Part shown: positions 7,848 to 15,497 of the stretch, in pieces
Numbering within the stretch: position 1 is the stretch's first letter
Layout: each line of letters begins with the position of its first letter
Source: Thermoanaerobacterium thermosaccharolyticum DSM 571
GTDB taxonomy: Bacteria; Bacillota; Thermoanaerobacteria; Thermoanaerobacterales; Thermoanaerobacteraceae
DNA length: 64,000 nucleotides
Assembly: GCF_000145615.1 (NCBI RefSeq)
Contig: NC_014410.1
Coordinates: 602,001-666,000 of the forward strand
Direction of reading: 5' to 3'
Notes under the pieces: generated by a model
Told to the model about the DNA's origin: nothing
Database searches by the model: none
What the model saw: only the letters and a program-made list of their open reading frames with translations
Program-made: the position numbers and the translations under genes

Positions 7848-9185
7848 TTAATAATTTATAATCTTTTTATTTTCATTTAATAATCTTTGTGGTATAACGT
7901 CATTTCTTACCAAGTCTTCGTAAGTTTCTCTTGCTACTATCAAATCTGATTCACCATTGTTTACAAGTACGGCAGCAGGACGTGGAAGACGGTTGTAATT
8001 GCTTGCCATTGAATAATTGTAAGCACCAGTACAAGTGACAGCTATAATATCTCCGCTTTCAAGTTGTGGAAGTTCTATATCCCATATTAGCATGTCACCA
8101 GATTCACAGCATTTACCGGCGATAGACACTTTTTCAAGGTTGATTTTTCTAGCTTTGTTTGCAACAATTGCATTGTATTTTGCGCCGTATAGTGCTGTGC
8201 GTATATTGTCTGCCATTCCGCCATCAACTGAAACGTATTTTCTTACACCCGGTATATTTTTGATTGCGCCAACTGTATACAACGTAGTACCAGCATTTCC
8301 TATTATTGAACGTCCGGGTTCTACAATAATATGTGGCATTTTTATATTTAAGTTTCTTGAATATTCTTCAACGGATTTCATTATTTCGTTTGCTATTAAT
8401 TCTATTGGTTGTGGATCGTCTTCCTCCACATATGCAATGCCGAATCCACCCCCTAAATCCAGTTCACCAACTTCCCAACCAGTGTGATCTTTAACTTTTT
8501 TTAGGAAATTCATCATAATGTCAATTTCTGCCTTATATGAATCGTAGCTAAATATTTGCGAACCAATGTGGCAATGAAGACCAGTCAAATTGACATTATC
8601 CAGTGTTAAGGCATATTTTATGGCGTCAAGTGCATCTCCATTGAAAAGCGGAAATCCAAACTTTGAATCAATTTGACCGGTTTTGATGTATTCATGTGTA
8701 TGTGCTTCAACACCTGGAGATACCCTTAAATAGATATTGGGCTTTTTACCCATCTTAAATGCTAACTCATTTAACATATTTAATTCAAACCAGTTATCGA
8801 CTATAATGCAGCCAATGTTGTATTCCAACGCCATAGTAAGCTCATCTGCTGATTTATTGTTGCCATGGAAATAAATATTTTTGACAGGGAAATCAGCTTT
8901 TAAAGCTGTGTATAGTTCACCGCCTGAAACTACATCAAGGCCTAAATTTTCCTCTTCAATGATTTTACAAATGGCGGTAGTCATAAATGCCTTGCTGGCA
9001 TAAATTACTTCATTTCCAGGATAGTTCCTTTTAAATCCATTGTAAAATGAACGGCAATTTTCTCTAAGCTGTTCTTCATCTATAACATATAACGGAGTTC
9101 CGTATTGTTTTGCTATTTTAACCGTATCACATCCGGCTATTTCCAGATGCCCTTTTGAATTTATGCGCATGTTTTTTTGGAACAC
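7848..9185 (-). CDS. lysA: Diaminopimelate decarboxylase
   Basis: LysA makes L-lysine from meso-diaminopimelate, the last step of the pathway, using PLP. The 445-residue protein carries the PLP lysine in IYASKAF (Lys65), the HCHIGSQIF motif, the glycine-rich LDLGGGFGI, EPGRSIIGNAG, and the CESGD motif with the active-site Cys. I use GTG 9185, with GGAG 8 nt upstream; it is in frame with an internal ATG at Met6. The gene is preceded by a lysine riboswitch and terminator (9243-9489), so lysine represses it by transcription termination. It is alone, not in a dap operon. Confidence -1.
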   Translation of the reverse strand: MFQKNMRINSKGHLEIAGCDTVKIAKQYGTPLYVIDEEQLRENCRSFYNGFKRNYPGNEVIYASKAFMTTAICKIIEEENLGLDVVSGGELYTALKADFPVKNIYFHGNNKSADELTMALEYNIGCIIVDNWFELNMLNELAFKMGKKPNIYLRVSPGVEAHTHEYIKTGQIDSKFGFPLFNGDALDAIKYALTLDNVNLTGLHCHIGSQIFSYDSYKAEIDIMMNFLKKVKDHTGWEVGELDLGGGFGIAYVEEDDPQPIELIANEIMKSVEEYSRNLNIKMPHIIVEPGRSIIGNAGTTLYTVGAIKNIPGVRKYVSVDGGMADNIRTALYGAKYNAIVANKARKINLEKVSIAGKCCESGDMLIWDIELPQLESGDIIAVTCTGAYNYSMASNYNRLPRPAAVLVNNGESDLIVARETYEDLVRNDVIPQRLLNENKKIINY

Positions 9186-9242
9186 AAAATCATCTCCATC
9201 GCTTTAATAATTTAAATTATAAAAATCACTATATAAATAAAA

Positions 9243-9268
9243 ACAGCTAAGGTATTTTCTTTAGCTGT
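9243..9268 (-). terminator. Terminator of the lysine riboswitch expression platform
   Basis: On the minus strand ACAGCTAA / TTAGCTGT forms an 8-bp stem with a 10-nt loop, followed by TTTTATTTATAT. It lies between the aptamer and lysA. The loop (AAAATACC) can pair instead with GGTATTTT at the ribosome binding site of the upstream small ORF, giving a candidate alternative hairpin (9250-9258 with 9284-9292, 9 bp). Confidence -1.
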
Positions 9269-9282
9269 GCTTTAATAGACAT
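9247..9282 (-). CDS. Candidate 11-residue lysine-rich leader peptide MSIKAQLKKIP
   Basis: Between the lysine aptamer and lysA a near-consensus AAAGGAGG lies 7 nt from an ATG (9282), followed by 10 more codons and TAG. The peptide MSIKAQLKKIP has three Lys in 11 residues. The tandem Lys codons (AAG AAA) fall in the terminator loop and the stop codon falls in the 3' arm of the terminator. This layout would allow translation to influence terminator folding. No family exists to support it, so it is a prediction from the ribosome binding site and position only. The same frame extends upstream through the aptamer, but without a usable start. Confidence -1.
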   Translation of the reverse strand: MSIKAQLKKIP

Positions 9283-9305
9283 AAAAATACCTCCTTTCCC
9301 CAAGC

Positions 9306-9489
9306 GAGATAGCTCATCACAAATAGTCCGGGTAACTACTTGTGACAGTCCTATACATATTATGCATAGGCCCAGCTGTGCAGATATTAAGGTATCTACA
9401 CGCTTCGGCGGATTTATCCCTTTCGCATACAATCATCGGTTCCTTAAAACCTAATGTATGCTACTCTTGATTCTCCGCTCCTCTACCTC
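9306..9489 (-). promoter_or_regulatory. Lysine riboswitch (L box) aptamer
   Basis: The minus strand between the promoter and lysA carries the conserved lysine-riboswitch core. P1 is GAGGTAG (9489-9483) pairing with CTATCTC (9312-9306). Between them are GAGCGGAGAATCAAGAGTAG, the GCGAAAGGGATAAATCCGCC and GCCGAAG elements, CTGGGCC, and a GACTGTCACAAGTAG helix whose other side ends at GAGCTATCTC. The 184-nt length is normal. Lysine binding stabilises P1 and favours the downstream terminator, shutting off lysA. The family call rests on these conserved blocks and the lysA context. Confidence -1.
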
Positions 9490-9509
9490 ACCTTCAAGGA
9501 AGATGAGGT
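9485..9509 (-). promoter_or_regulatory. 5' leader hairpin that competes with riboswitch P1
   Basis: Just upstream of and overlapping the 5' strand of P1, the minus strand reads ACCTCA-T-CTTC-CTT-GAAG-G-TGAGGT, a 10-bp stem with one bulge or mismatch on each side. Its 3' arm TGAGGT includes most of P1's 5' arm GAGGTAG, so this hairpin and P1 are mutually exclusive. Confidence -1.
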
Positions 9510-9530
9510 ACATAATATTTATTTTCTAAT

Positions 9531-9559
9531 ATGATACCATTAAAAACTTCACGTGTCAA
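9531..9559 (-). promoter_or_regulatory. Promoter of the lysine riboswitch-lysA unit
   Basis: On the minus strand a perfect TTGACA (9559-9554) and TATCAT (9536-9531) are separated by 17 bp. Transcription would start near 9524, about 15 nt before the leader hairpin and riboswitch. Confidence -1.
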
Positions 9560-9617
9560 CATATTAATAAAATATTGGGGAATAATTAATAATAGCACTT
9601 TCAAAGGGAGTGGTATT

Positions 9618-10070
9618 ATGCAATGGGTAATAGTTTCAATAGTTTCGTGGATTATTTTTATACTGCTAATAGACTTAAAACAGATAAAGTACACAATATG
9701 GGCAGGGCTTTTAGCTGTCATAAGCCAGTTAATAATTGATAACATGGCATTTCACTTGAAACTATATGACTTTAAAAACGATATTATAGAGATTTTTAAT
9801 TCTTCACTTTTCTTCACGTTTGGAGCACCATTTACAATAGGAACTATATTTGCTCAAACTTATCCTAAGAATAGAATGCTTAGATTTATCAATATTTTTG
9901 CTTCAACAGCGCTTTTTTTTGTATTGGAATATGCATTAAAGCTTTCAGGAGTTTTAGAGTATATTCATTGGCACTATTTTTACAGCATAACAATAGATGT
10001 CTTGGTGTTAATGTCGTTAGGTAATTTTATTACAATATTTAAGTTAGCGCCATGGATGAGGAAAGAATAA
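9618..10070 (+). CDS. Small polytopic membrane protein, CBO0543-like
   Basis: I start this 150-residue protein at ATG 9618, 8 nt after AAAGGGAG; the longer open frame would begin inside the lysA promoter region. It has about four to five hydrophobic helices (residues 2-20, 26-42, 66-85, 91-110, 125-142) and ends LAPWMRKE. Length, the MQWVIVSIVSWIIF start and the NMAFHLKLYDF segment resemble the CBO0543 family of Firmicutes membrane proteins. Their function is unknown. The family call is moderate. A tiny membrane ORF follows 10 bp downstream. Confidence -1.
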   Translation: MQWVIVSIVSWIIFILLIDLKQIKYTIWAGLLAVISQLIIDNMAFHLKLYDFKNDIIEIFNSSLFFTFGAPFTIGTIFAQTYPKNRMLRFINIFASTALFFVLEYALKLSGVLEYIHWHYFYSITIDVLVLMSLGNFITIFKLAPWMRKE

Positions 10071-10080
10071 GAGGTGAAAT

Positions 10081-10173
10081 ATGGTAGTATTTATTTCTAT
10101 TATTGTTTTAGATTCAGTATTTGTATATTTATGGTTTAAATATTTGGACAATCTTAGGAAGAAGAATATATAA
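10081..10173 (+). CDS. 30-residue single-pass membrane peptide
   Basis: ATG 10081 is preceded by GAGGTGAAAT. The product begins MVVFISIIVLDSVFVYLWF, one hydrophobic helix, and ends KYLDNLRKKNI, a positively charged cytosolic tail. It lies 10 bp after the CBO0543-like gene and is probably co-translated with it. The ribosome binding site, spacing and clean helix-plus-charge pattern support a real small protein; no family is recognised. Confidence -1.
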   Translation: MVVFISIIVLDSVFVYLWFKYLDNLRKKNI

Positions 10174-10228
10174 AATGATAATCAATAATATACAAAAAAT
10201 AGATGTAAATATCATAAGTATTGTATAT

Positions 10229-10256
10229 TTGAAATGTTTGAAAGTAATATTATAAT
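10229..10256 (+). promoter_or_regulatory. Promoter of the MsmX-like ATPase gene
   Basis: TTGAAA (10229-10234) and TATAAT (10251-10256) are separated by 16 bp and lie 44 bp before the start codon. Confidence -1.
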
Positions 10257-10299
10257 ATAAGTATCAAACGTTTACCAATATTAAGGGGGATATCGAAAG

Positions 10300-11415
10300 A
10301 TGGCTGATGTTGTTCTTAAACATGTATACAAAACATATCAAGGTGGAGTAACTGCTGTTAAAGATTTTAACTTGGAAATAAAAGACAAAGAATTTATAGT
10401 TTTAGTAGGTCCATCTGGATGTGGAAAATCTACGACATTAAGGATGGTTGCAGGTCTTGAGGAGATAAGTCAAGGAGAATTATATATCGATGGAAAGTTA
10501 GTAAATGATGTACCACCAAAGGACAGAGATATAGCTATGGTGTTCCAGAATTATGCATTGTATCCTCATATGACCGTTTATGACAACATGGCTTTCGGCT
10601 TGAAGCTGAGAAAAGTACCGAGAGCAGAGATAGATCAAAAAGTAAAAGAAGCAGCTAGAATACTCGGAATAGAAGAGTATTTAAAGAGGAAACCAAAAGC
10701 GCTGTCAGGTGGACAGAGGCAGAGGGTTGCATTGGGACGTGCTATTGTACGTAATCCGAAGGTATTCCTTATGGATGAACCTCTTTCAAACCTTGATGCC
10801 AAATTAAGAGTACAAATGAGGACAGAGATTGCTAAGCTGCACGATAGACTTCAGACTACATTCATATATGTAACACACGACCAGACAGAAGCTATGACGA
10901 TGGGTTCAAGGATAGTTGTTATGAAGGATGGTGTCATACAGCAAGTTGACAAGCCACAGGTTATATACGAACATCCAGATAATTTGTTTGTGGCAGGTTT
11001 TATTGGAAGTCCGCAGATGAACTTTATAGATGCAAGACTTGAAAGTTCAGACGGGAAAGTATATGCATCATTCAAAGGTTTTAAAATTGTAGTTCCTGAT
11101 GGAATTGTGAAAAGATTAAAAGATGAAAGCTATATAGGTAAAGAAGTTGTATTAGGCATAAGACCTGAAGACCTCCATGACGAGGAAGTATTCCTTGAAG
11201 CATATCCAGAAAGTGTAATAGAGACAAAAGTTGATGTTACAGAGCTTATGGGTTCAGAAACTTACCTTTATCTCGATCTGCAAGGACAACCGTTAACAGC
11301 AAGAGTTGATCCAAGGTCAACAGCAAAAGCAGGCGATGTTATTAAGATAGGCATAGATACAAATAAACTACACTTATTTGACAAAGAGACGGAAAAAACG
11401 ATATTAAATAGATAA
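10300..11415 (+). CDS. msmX: MsmX/MalK-type sugar ABC transporter ATPase
   Basis: This 371-residue CUT1-family ATPase has Walker A GPSGCGKST (residues about 38-46), Q-loop VFQNYALYPHMTVYDN, signature LSGGQRQRVALGRAI, Walker B VFLMDEPLSNLDAKLR and switch His THDQTEAMT. A C-terminal TOBE/OB regulatory domain covers about residues 235-371 (VVLGIRPEDLHDE). It energises oligosaccharide importers made of a binding protein and two permeases. No such partners are encoded here, and the gene has its own promoter and terminator. In Bacillus and other Firmicutes one MsmX ATPase serves several importers, so a shared role is likely. Start ATG 10300 follows AAGGGGGATATCGAAAG. Confidence -1.
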   Translation: MADVVLKHVYKTYQGGVTAVKDFNLEIKDKEFIVLVGPSGCGKSTTLRMVAGLEEISQGELYIDGKLVNDVPPKDRDIAMVFQNYALYPHMTVYDNMAFGLKLRKVPRAEIDQKVKEAARILGIEEYLKRKPKALSGGQRQRVALGRAIVRNPKVFLMDEPLSNLDAKLRVQMRTEIAKLHDRLQTTFIYVTHDQTEAMTMGSRIVVMKDGVIQQVDKPQVIYEHPDNLFVAGFIGSPQMNFIDARLESSDGKVYASFKGFKIVVPDGIVKRLKDESYIGKEVVLGIRPEDLHDEEVFLEAYPESVIETKVDVTELMGSETYLYLDLQGQPLTARVDPRSTAKAGDVIKIGIDTNKLHLFDKETEKTILNR

Positions 11416-11428
11416 AAATGTCAATAAA

Positions 11429-11471
11429 TATACCCCATAGGTTAGACAAAGAGTCTATCCTATGGGGATAT
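11429..11471. terminator. Bidirectional terminator between msmX and the glutamate synthase operon
   Basis: ATACCCCATAGG pairs with CCTATGGGGATAT, with an inner AGAC/GTCT extension, forming a strong stem. It is followed by TTTATTTTTA on the plus strand and preceded by an A-rich stretch, so it can end transcription from both sides. Confidence -1.
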
Positions 11472-11477
11472 TTATTT

Positions 11478-12206
11478 TTATGCGTATAATTTTCCATATG
11501 GTCTATTTCCTGCTGGATGAAGTTTTATAAATTTGTGATTCATAATTTTATCAAAGTCATAGTCAAAGTATGACGAGAAGTTTTTGACGTATTTGCTTAT
11601 TACTTTTAAGTCATCATCTGTTGCGTCTTCTTTTATGACTTCCTTTCCAAGTTTGTAGTCTTCCACGTCTCCTCTTAGGAATATTACACCACCGTGCATT
11701 CCTGTACCACAATATTCTCCTACTATGTCTTTGTTGTTTTTAAGATTCAACACTATCATGCATCCACCTGCCATGTACTCGCCAAAGAAATCGCCAGGAG
11801 TTCCTCCTATTACAAGGACAGGGATTTTATCTTTGTATTGTTTCATATGAATGCCTACTCTGTAACCTGCATCATTTTCTATATACATTGTTCCGCCTCT
11901 CATGCCATACCCTGCTACATCTCCAACATGTCCATGTACGATAATATTGCCATCATTCATTGTGTTTCCAATAGCATCTTGACCATTGCCAAATACTTCA
12001 ATTGTCAAGCCATCCATAAATGCTGCCAAGTCATTGCCTGGAGTTCCTTCAATGTTGATTTTTGTATGACCATTTAGATTGTCCCCTATATACCTTTGGC
12101 CATTTACATTTTTTAAGTTTATTACATCTTCTCCTGATCTGACTAATTCCTTTATTATTTCATTTAGATGTTTATAATGCATATCCTGTGCATCTATCGT
12201 CTTCAT
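11478..12206 (-). CDS. Glutamate synthase GXGXG-domain subunit (GltB C-terminal domain / GlxC-like)
   Basis: The 242-residue protein is a stand-alone right-handed beta helix with repeated GXGXG-type turns: FGNGQDAIGNTMNDGNIIVHGHVGDVAGYGMRGGTMYI and GGTPGDFFGEYMAGGCMIVLN. In ordinary GltB this domain closes the C-terminus and supports the ammonia tunnel between the amidotransferase and FMN sites. Here it is the last of five separate minus-strand genes that together rebuild a glutamate synthase. The upstream FAD subunit gene ends one base before it begins (12207 and 12206). A shared terminator follows. Confidence -1.
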   Translation of the reverse strand: MKTIDAQDMHYKHLNEIIKELVRSGEDVINLKNVNGQRYIGDNLNGHTKINIEGTPGNDLAAFMDGLTIEVFGNGQDAIGNTMNDGNIIVHGHVGDVAGYGMRGGTMYIENDAGYRVGIHMKQYKDKIPVLVIGGTPGDFFGEYMAGGCMIVLNLKNNKDIVGEYCGTGMHGGVIFLRGDVEDYKLGKEVIKEDATDDDLKVISKYVKNFSSYFDYDFDKIMNHKFIKLHPAGNRPYGKLYA

Positions 12207-13472
12207 TTACCGCACCTCCTGGCCTAACATTTTAGATTTTCTTAAGTCCTTAGGGAAATTGATGTATCCAAAATCATCTTTTAAAAGATGATTTCTAAAT
12301 GGTGTAACGTCAATTTTTTCTCTTATTAAGCCTGTATATATTCCTGCTCTATCGACATCATTTATCAATATGAATCCGACGATGTTATTTCCTTTAAGGA
12401 CAATTTTCTTATAGGTATTTTTATCTAAATCTGCTTTTACCATCACATCATATGAATCATCAGGTGGATTTATAATTCCTGCTGTTATGATGTAAGTATC
12501 TTTATATCCTATTGAATTCATGGGAAATATACCTTTTGTTGTACTTTCAATGCCAATCATATTTAAACCAGCAGTTTCTCCTTGCATATACGCATTAGGC
12601 CATATTGGCACGACTCTATTTGAATTTAAAAGCACATCAAATCCTTCTGCAACATCTCCCGCGGCGTATACATCATCTATATTAGTTTTCATGTTTTTAT
12701 CTACTAATATTCCGCGGTTGACTTTGATGGATGTGCCTTTTACTATATCTACATTTGGAGTTACGCCTATGGCAAATATTAGTATATCTGTTGGCAAAAC
12801 ATCACCATTTTTCAAATGCACTTCTTTCACATAATCTTCTCCAACAATTTTATCAATTGTAGTGCCTAATTTTATTTTGATGCCGTCTTTTAGTAATCTT
12901 TTTGTAACAATTGATGCAGATTCATTATCTAGTATTGTACTTAATATTCTATCTGCCAGCTCCACGATTGTCACATCTGCACCAAGTGCATGAAGTCCTT
13001 CTGCAGCTTTGAATCCTATCAATCCGCCTCCGACTATTACTGCTTTTGAATTAGGTTTAATGGATGATTTTAATTTTTTTGCTTCATCAAGTTTGATAAA
13101 GGTCTGGATATTTTTCTTATCAAGTCCGTCAATAGGTGGGATAAATGGTTTACCGCCTGTGGCTATTAATAATTTATCATATTTTACTAAATCTCCATTT
13201 TCTAATATAACTGTCTTTTTATTTTCGTCTATAGATGTTGCTTTTACACCAAGTATCGTTTTAACATTATTTTTTTGATAAAAGTCTTTATCTCTATATG
13301 CCATTTTTTCTTCTGTAACAGTATCTGCAAGGTAGTATGATATTAACGGTCTAGAGTATACATGGTATTTTTCATCGGAAATAACTATTATGTTTGATGT
13401 TTTGTCATGTTTTCTAATTGCTTCCACTGCCCCAACCATTGCAGCGGAGTTTCCGATTATTACTATATCCAT
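12207..13472 (-). CDS. FAD/NAD(P)-dependent oxidoreductase subunit of the glutamate synthase cluster
   Basis: This is a 421-residue pyridine-nucleotide-disulfide-type oxidoreductase. The FAD-binding GNSAAMVGAVEAIRK is at residues about 7-21. The NAD(P)-binding GGGLIGFKAAEGLHALG is near residue 148, and a second FAD motif, DVYAAGDVAEG, near 268. The fold resembles NADH oxidase/rubredoxin reductase and the N-terminal half of NirB rather than the GltD beta subunit. It probably passes electrons from NAD(P)H through the ferredoxin subunit to the FMN subunit; this is inferred from position. It is directly abutted by its neighbours with no gap. Confidence -1.
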   Translation of the reverse strand: MDIVIIGNSAAMVGAVEAIRKHDKTSNIIVISDEKYHVYSRPLISYYLADTVTEEKMAYRDKDFYQKNNVKTILGVKATSIDENKKTVILENGDLVKYDKLLIATGGKPFIPPIDGLDKKNIQTFIKLDEAKKLKSSIKPNSKAVIVGGGLIGFKAAEGLHALGADVTIVELADRILSTILDNESASIVTKRLLKDGIKIKLGTTIDKIVGEDYVKEVHLKNGDVLPTDILIFAIGVTPNVDIVKGTSIKVNRGILVDKNMKTNIDDVYAAGDVAEGFDVLLNSNRVVPIWPNAYMQGETAGLNMIGIESTTKGIFPMNSIGYKDTYIITAGIINPPDDSYDVMVKADLDKNTYKKIVLKGNNIVGFILINDVDRAGIYTGLIREKIDVTPFRNHLLKDDFGYINFPKDLRKSKMLGQEVR

Positions 13473-13916
13473 CTATATACCTCCTTCTGAGAATACAAGA
13501 GCTTCGTTAGGACAGTTTTTTACGCAGGCAGGTTCACCAGTTTCCGCACAAAGGTCGCATTTTGAAGCAATTTTGTTGTTTAAGTCCCTTACAATTGCAC
13601 CAAAGCTGCAAACAAGAACACATGTCCAACATCCTACACATTTATCTGTATCACAGATGATAGCACCAGTTTCAGGATTTCTTTGCATTGCGCCTGTTAT
13701 GCAGGCTTTGACACAAGGAGCATCGTCACAGTGCCTGCACTGTAATGAAAAAGATATAGGACGTTCTTCTTCGACTATGATTTTTGGTGCTGGACGTGTG
13801 CTGTCTAATTTGTATGCTTTTAGCACATCTTTATATTTTGAATGAGACGTTATGCAGTATACTTCGCAAAGTTTGCATCCGACGCAAACTTCTTCCTTTG
13901 CATATACCTTCTTCAT
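13473..13916 (-). CDS. 4Fe-4S ferredoxin subunit (HycB/DmsB-like)
   Basis: I start this 147-residue protein at ATG 13916 (MKKVYAKEEVCVGC), 11 nt after AAAGGA; the frame extends 16 codons further but that N-terminus is not ferredoxin-like. It carries several Cys clusters: CVGCKLCEVYC, CRHCDDAPCVKAC, CDTDKCVGCWTCVLVC, and CDLCAETGEPACVKNC. This is the four-cluster layout of HycB/DmsB electron-transfer subunits. It sits between the FAD and FMN subunit genes, so it most likely wires the reductase to the synthase. Confidence -1.
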   Translation of the reverse strand: MKKVYAKEEVCVGCKLCEVYCITSHSKYKDVLKAYKLDSTRPAPKIIVEEERPISFSLQCRHCDDAPCVKACITGAMQRNPETGAIICDTDKCVGCWTCVLVCSFGAIVRDLNNKIASKCDLCAETGEPACVKNCPNEALVFSEGGI

Positions 13917-13991
13917 ATATATTTCAATCCTTTCATTCAATATAATACGGACATATATGATCAATAGATAAAAATAATTAAATATAAGAAT

Positions 13992-15497
13992 TTATTCGCC
14001 AGCAGCTAATATGCCTAATATATCTAACTCTTTCTGGGTCATGCCTATTCCTCTCAGCATCAGCCTGTTGCCTTTTAAGCTTTCAATATCATTTATTCCC
14101 ATACCGCCAAGCATTTCTTGTATCTCATGTCCCCATGCTGTAATAAGGTTTATAAGCCTCTTGTATCCAATTTCAGGATTTAATCTTTTTACTAAGTTTG
14201 GATCTTGAGTTGCAATGCCCCAGTTACACTTTCCAGTATTGCATTGTTGACACATGTGGCATCCAAGGGCGATTAAAGCTGCAGAACCTATATACACTGC
14301 ATCGGCTCCAAGGGCAATTGCTTTTATTATGTCTGCGCTGTTTCTAATGCTTCCTGCAGCAATAAGGGAAATAGTGTGTCTAATGCCTTCAGAGCGAAGT
14401 CTTGAGTCGACAGATGCTATCGCAAATTCAATAGGAATGCCTACGTTATCTCTTATGCGCTTTGGAGCTGCACCTGTACCACCTCTAAATCCATCTATGG
14501 CGATGTAATCTGCACCAGCTCTTGCAATGCCTGATGCTATTGCAGCAACATTGTTTACAGCGGCTATCTTTACACCGACAGGTTTTTTATAGTCTGTCGC
14601 TTCTTTTAATGAGTAAATCAATTGGCTCAAATCTTCGATAGAATATATGTCGTGATGAGGCGCAGGGGAGATAGCATCGCTACCGACAGGTATCATTCTT
14701 GTTTCAGATATGTCGGCGCTTACCTTTTCACCGGGCAAATGTCCTCCAATGCCGGGCTTTGCACCTTGACCTATCTTTATTTCTACTGCTGCTGCTGTTT
14801 TTAAATATTCTCTATCAACTCCAAATCTGCCAGATGCAACTTGAACGATTGTGTTTTCGCCGTATTTTCTAAAATCCTTGTGAAGACCGCCCTCACCAGT
14901 ATTGTAGTATATTCCTAATTCTTTTGCTGCCCTTGCCAGTGATGCGTGAGCATTGTAGCTTATGGAACCATAAGACATAGCAGAAAACATAATAGGAAAA
15001 TTTAATTTAAGTTGTGGAGGCATCTTTGTTTTTACATTTAAATTTTCATCCAGCTCTATCTTGTCAGGTTTTCTTCCTACAAATATTCTCAGCTCCATAG
15101 GTTCTCTCAATGGGTCAATGGAGGGATTTGTAACCTGGCTTGCATTAATTACCATCTTGTCCCAATAGATTGGGTACGGTCTGTCGTTTCCCATTGCAGA
15201 CAGAAGAACGCCTCCAGTTTCTGCCTGCTTGTATATATCTCTTATTGCGTCGTATGTCCAATTTGCATTTTCGCGAAATACTTGAGGGTGTTTTATGATT
15301 GTCAAAGCATGTGTAGGACACATTACAACGCATCTTTGACAGTTTACACATTTGTAATCATCTTCTATCATTTTGTCTAAGTCTTCATCGTAGCTGTGGA
15401 CTTCATTAGCACATTGTCTCATACAGACTTTGCAATTTATACATCTATCATAATCTCTCAACACTTTGAATTCTGGAGTGAGGTAATTAAGGCTCAT
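13992..15497 (-). CDS. Glutamate synthase FMN/Fe-S subunit (archaeal/GlxD type)
   Basis: The protein has 501 residues. The N-terminal region has two 4Fe-4S ferredoxin motifs (CINCKVCMRQC and CVNCQRCVVMC, residues about 17-60). The GltB central FMN-binding barrel follows (residues about 150-470), with FSAMSYGSISYNAHASLARAA, GQGAKPGIGGHLPGEKVS, GFRGGTGAAPKRIRDN and ADAVYIGSAALIALGC. The CHMCQQCNTGKC segment supplies the iron-sulfur cluster Cys. It reduces 2-iminoglutarate to glutamate. Stand-alone FMN subunits like this are called archaeal-type glutamate synthase. Its ATG overlaps the amidotransferase stop by 4 bp. Confidence -1.
   Translation of the reverse strand: MSLNYLTPEFKVLRDYDRCINCKVCMRQCANEVHSYDEDLDKMIEDDYKCVNCQRCVVMCPTHALTIIKHPQVFRENANWTYDAIRDIYKQAETGGVLLSAMGNDRPYPIYWDKMVINASQVTNPSIDPLREPMELRIFVGRKPDKIELDENLNVKTKMPPQLKLNFPIMFSAMSYGSISYNAHASLARAAKELGIYYNTGEGGLHKDFRKYGENTIVQVASGRFGVDREYLKTAAAVEIKIGQGAKPGIGGHLPGEKVSADISETRMIPVGSDAISPAPHHDIYSIEDLSQLIYSLKEATDYKKPVGVKIAAVNNVAAIASGIARAGADYIAIDGFRGGTGAAPKRIRDNVGIPIEFAIASVDSRLRSEGIRHTISLIAAGSIRNSADIIKAIALGADAVYIGSAALIALGCHMCQQCNTGKCNWGIATQDPNLVKRLNPEIGYKRLINLITAWGHEIQEMLGGMGINDIESLKGNRLMLRGIGMTQKELDILGILAAGE

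Noticed and set aside
8035-8487. 150-codon plus-strand frame
   Set aside because: It is a shadow of lysA, with no ribosome binding site or recognisable domain.
9247-9432. 61-codon minus-strand frame through the riboswitch
   Set aside because: It covers conserved riboswitch structure and has no ribosome binding site at its start. Only the last 11 codons, which do have one, are kept as a candidate.
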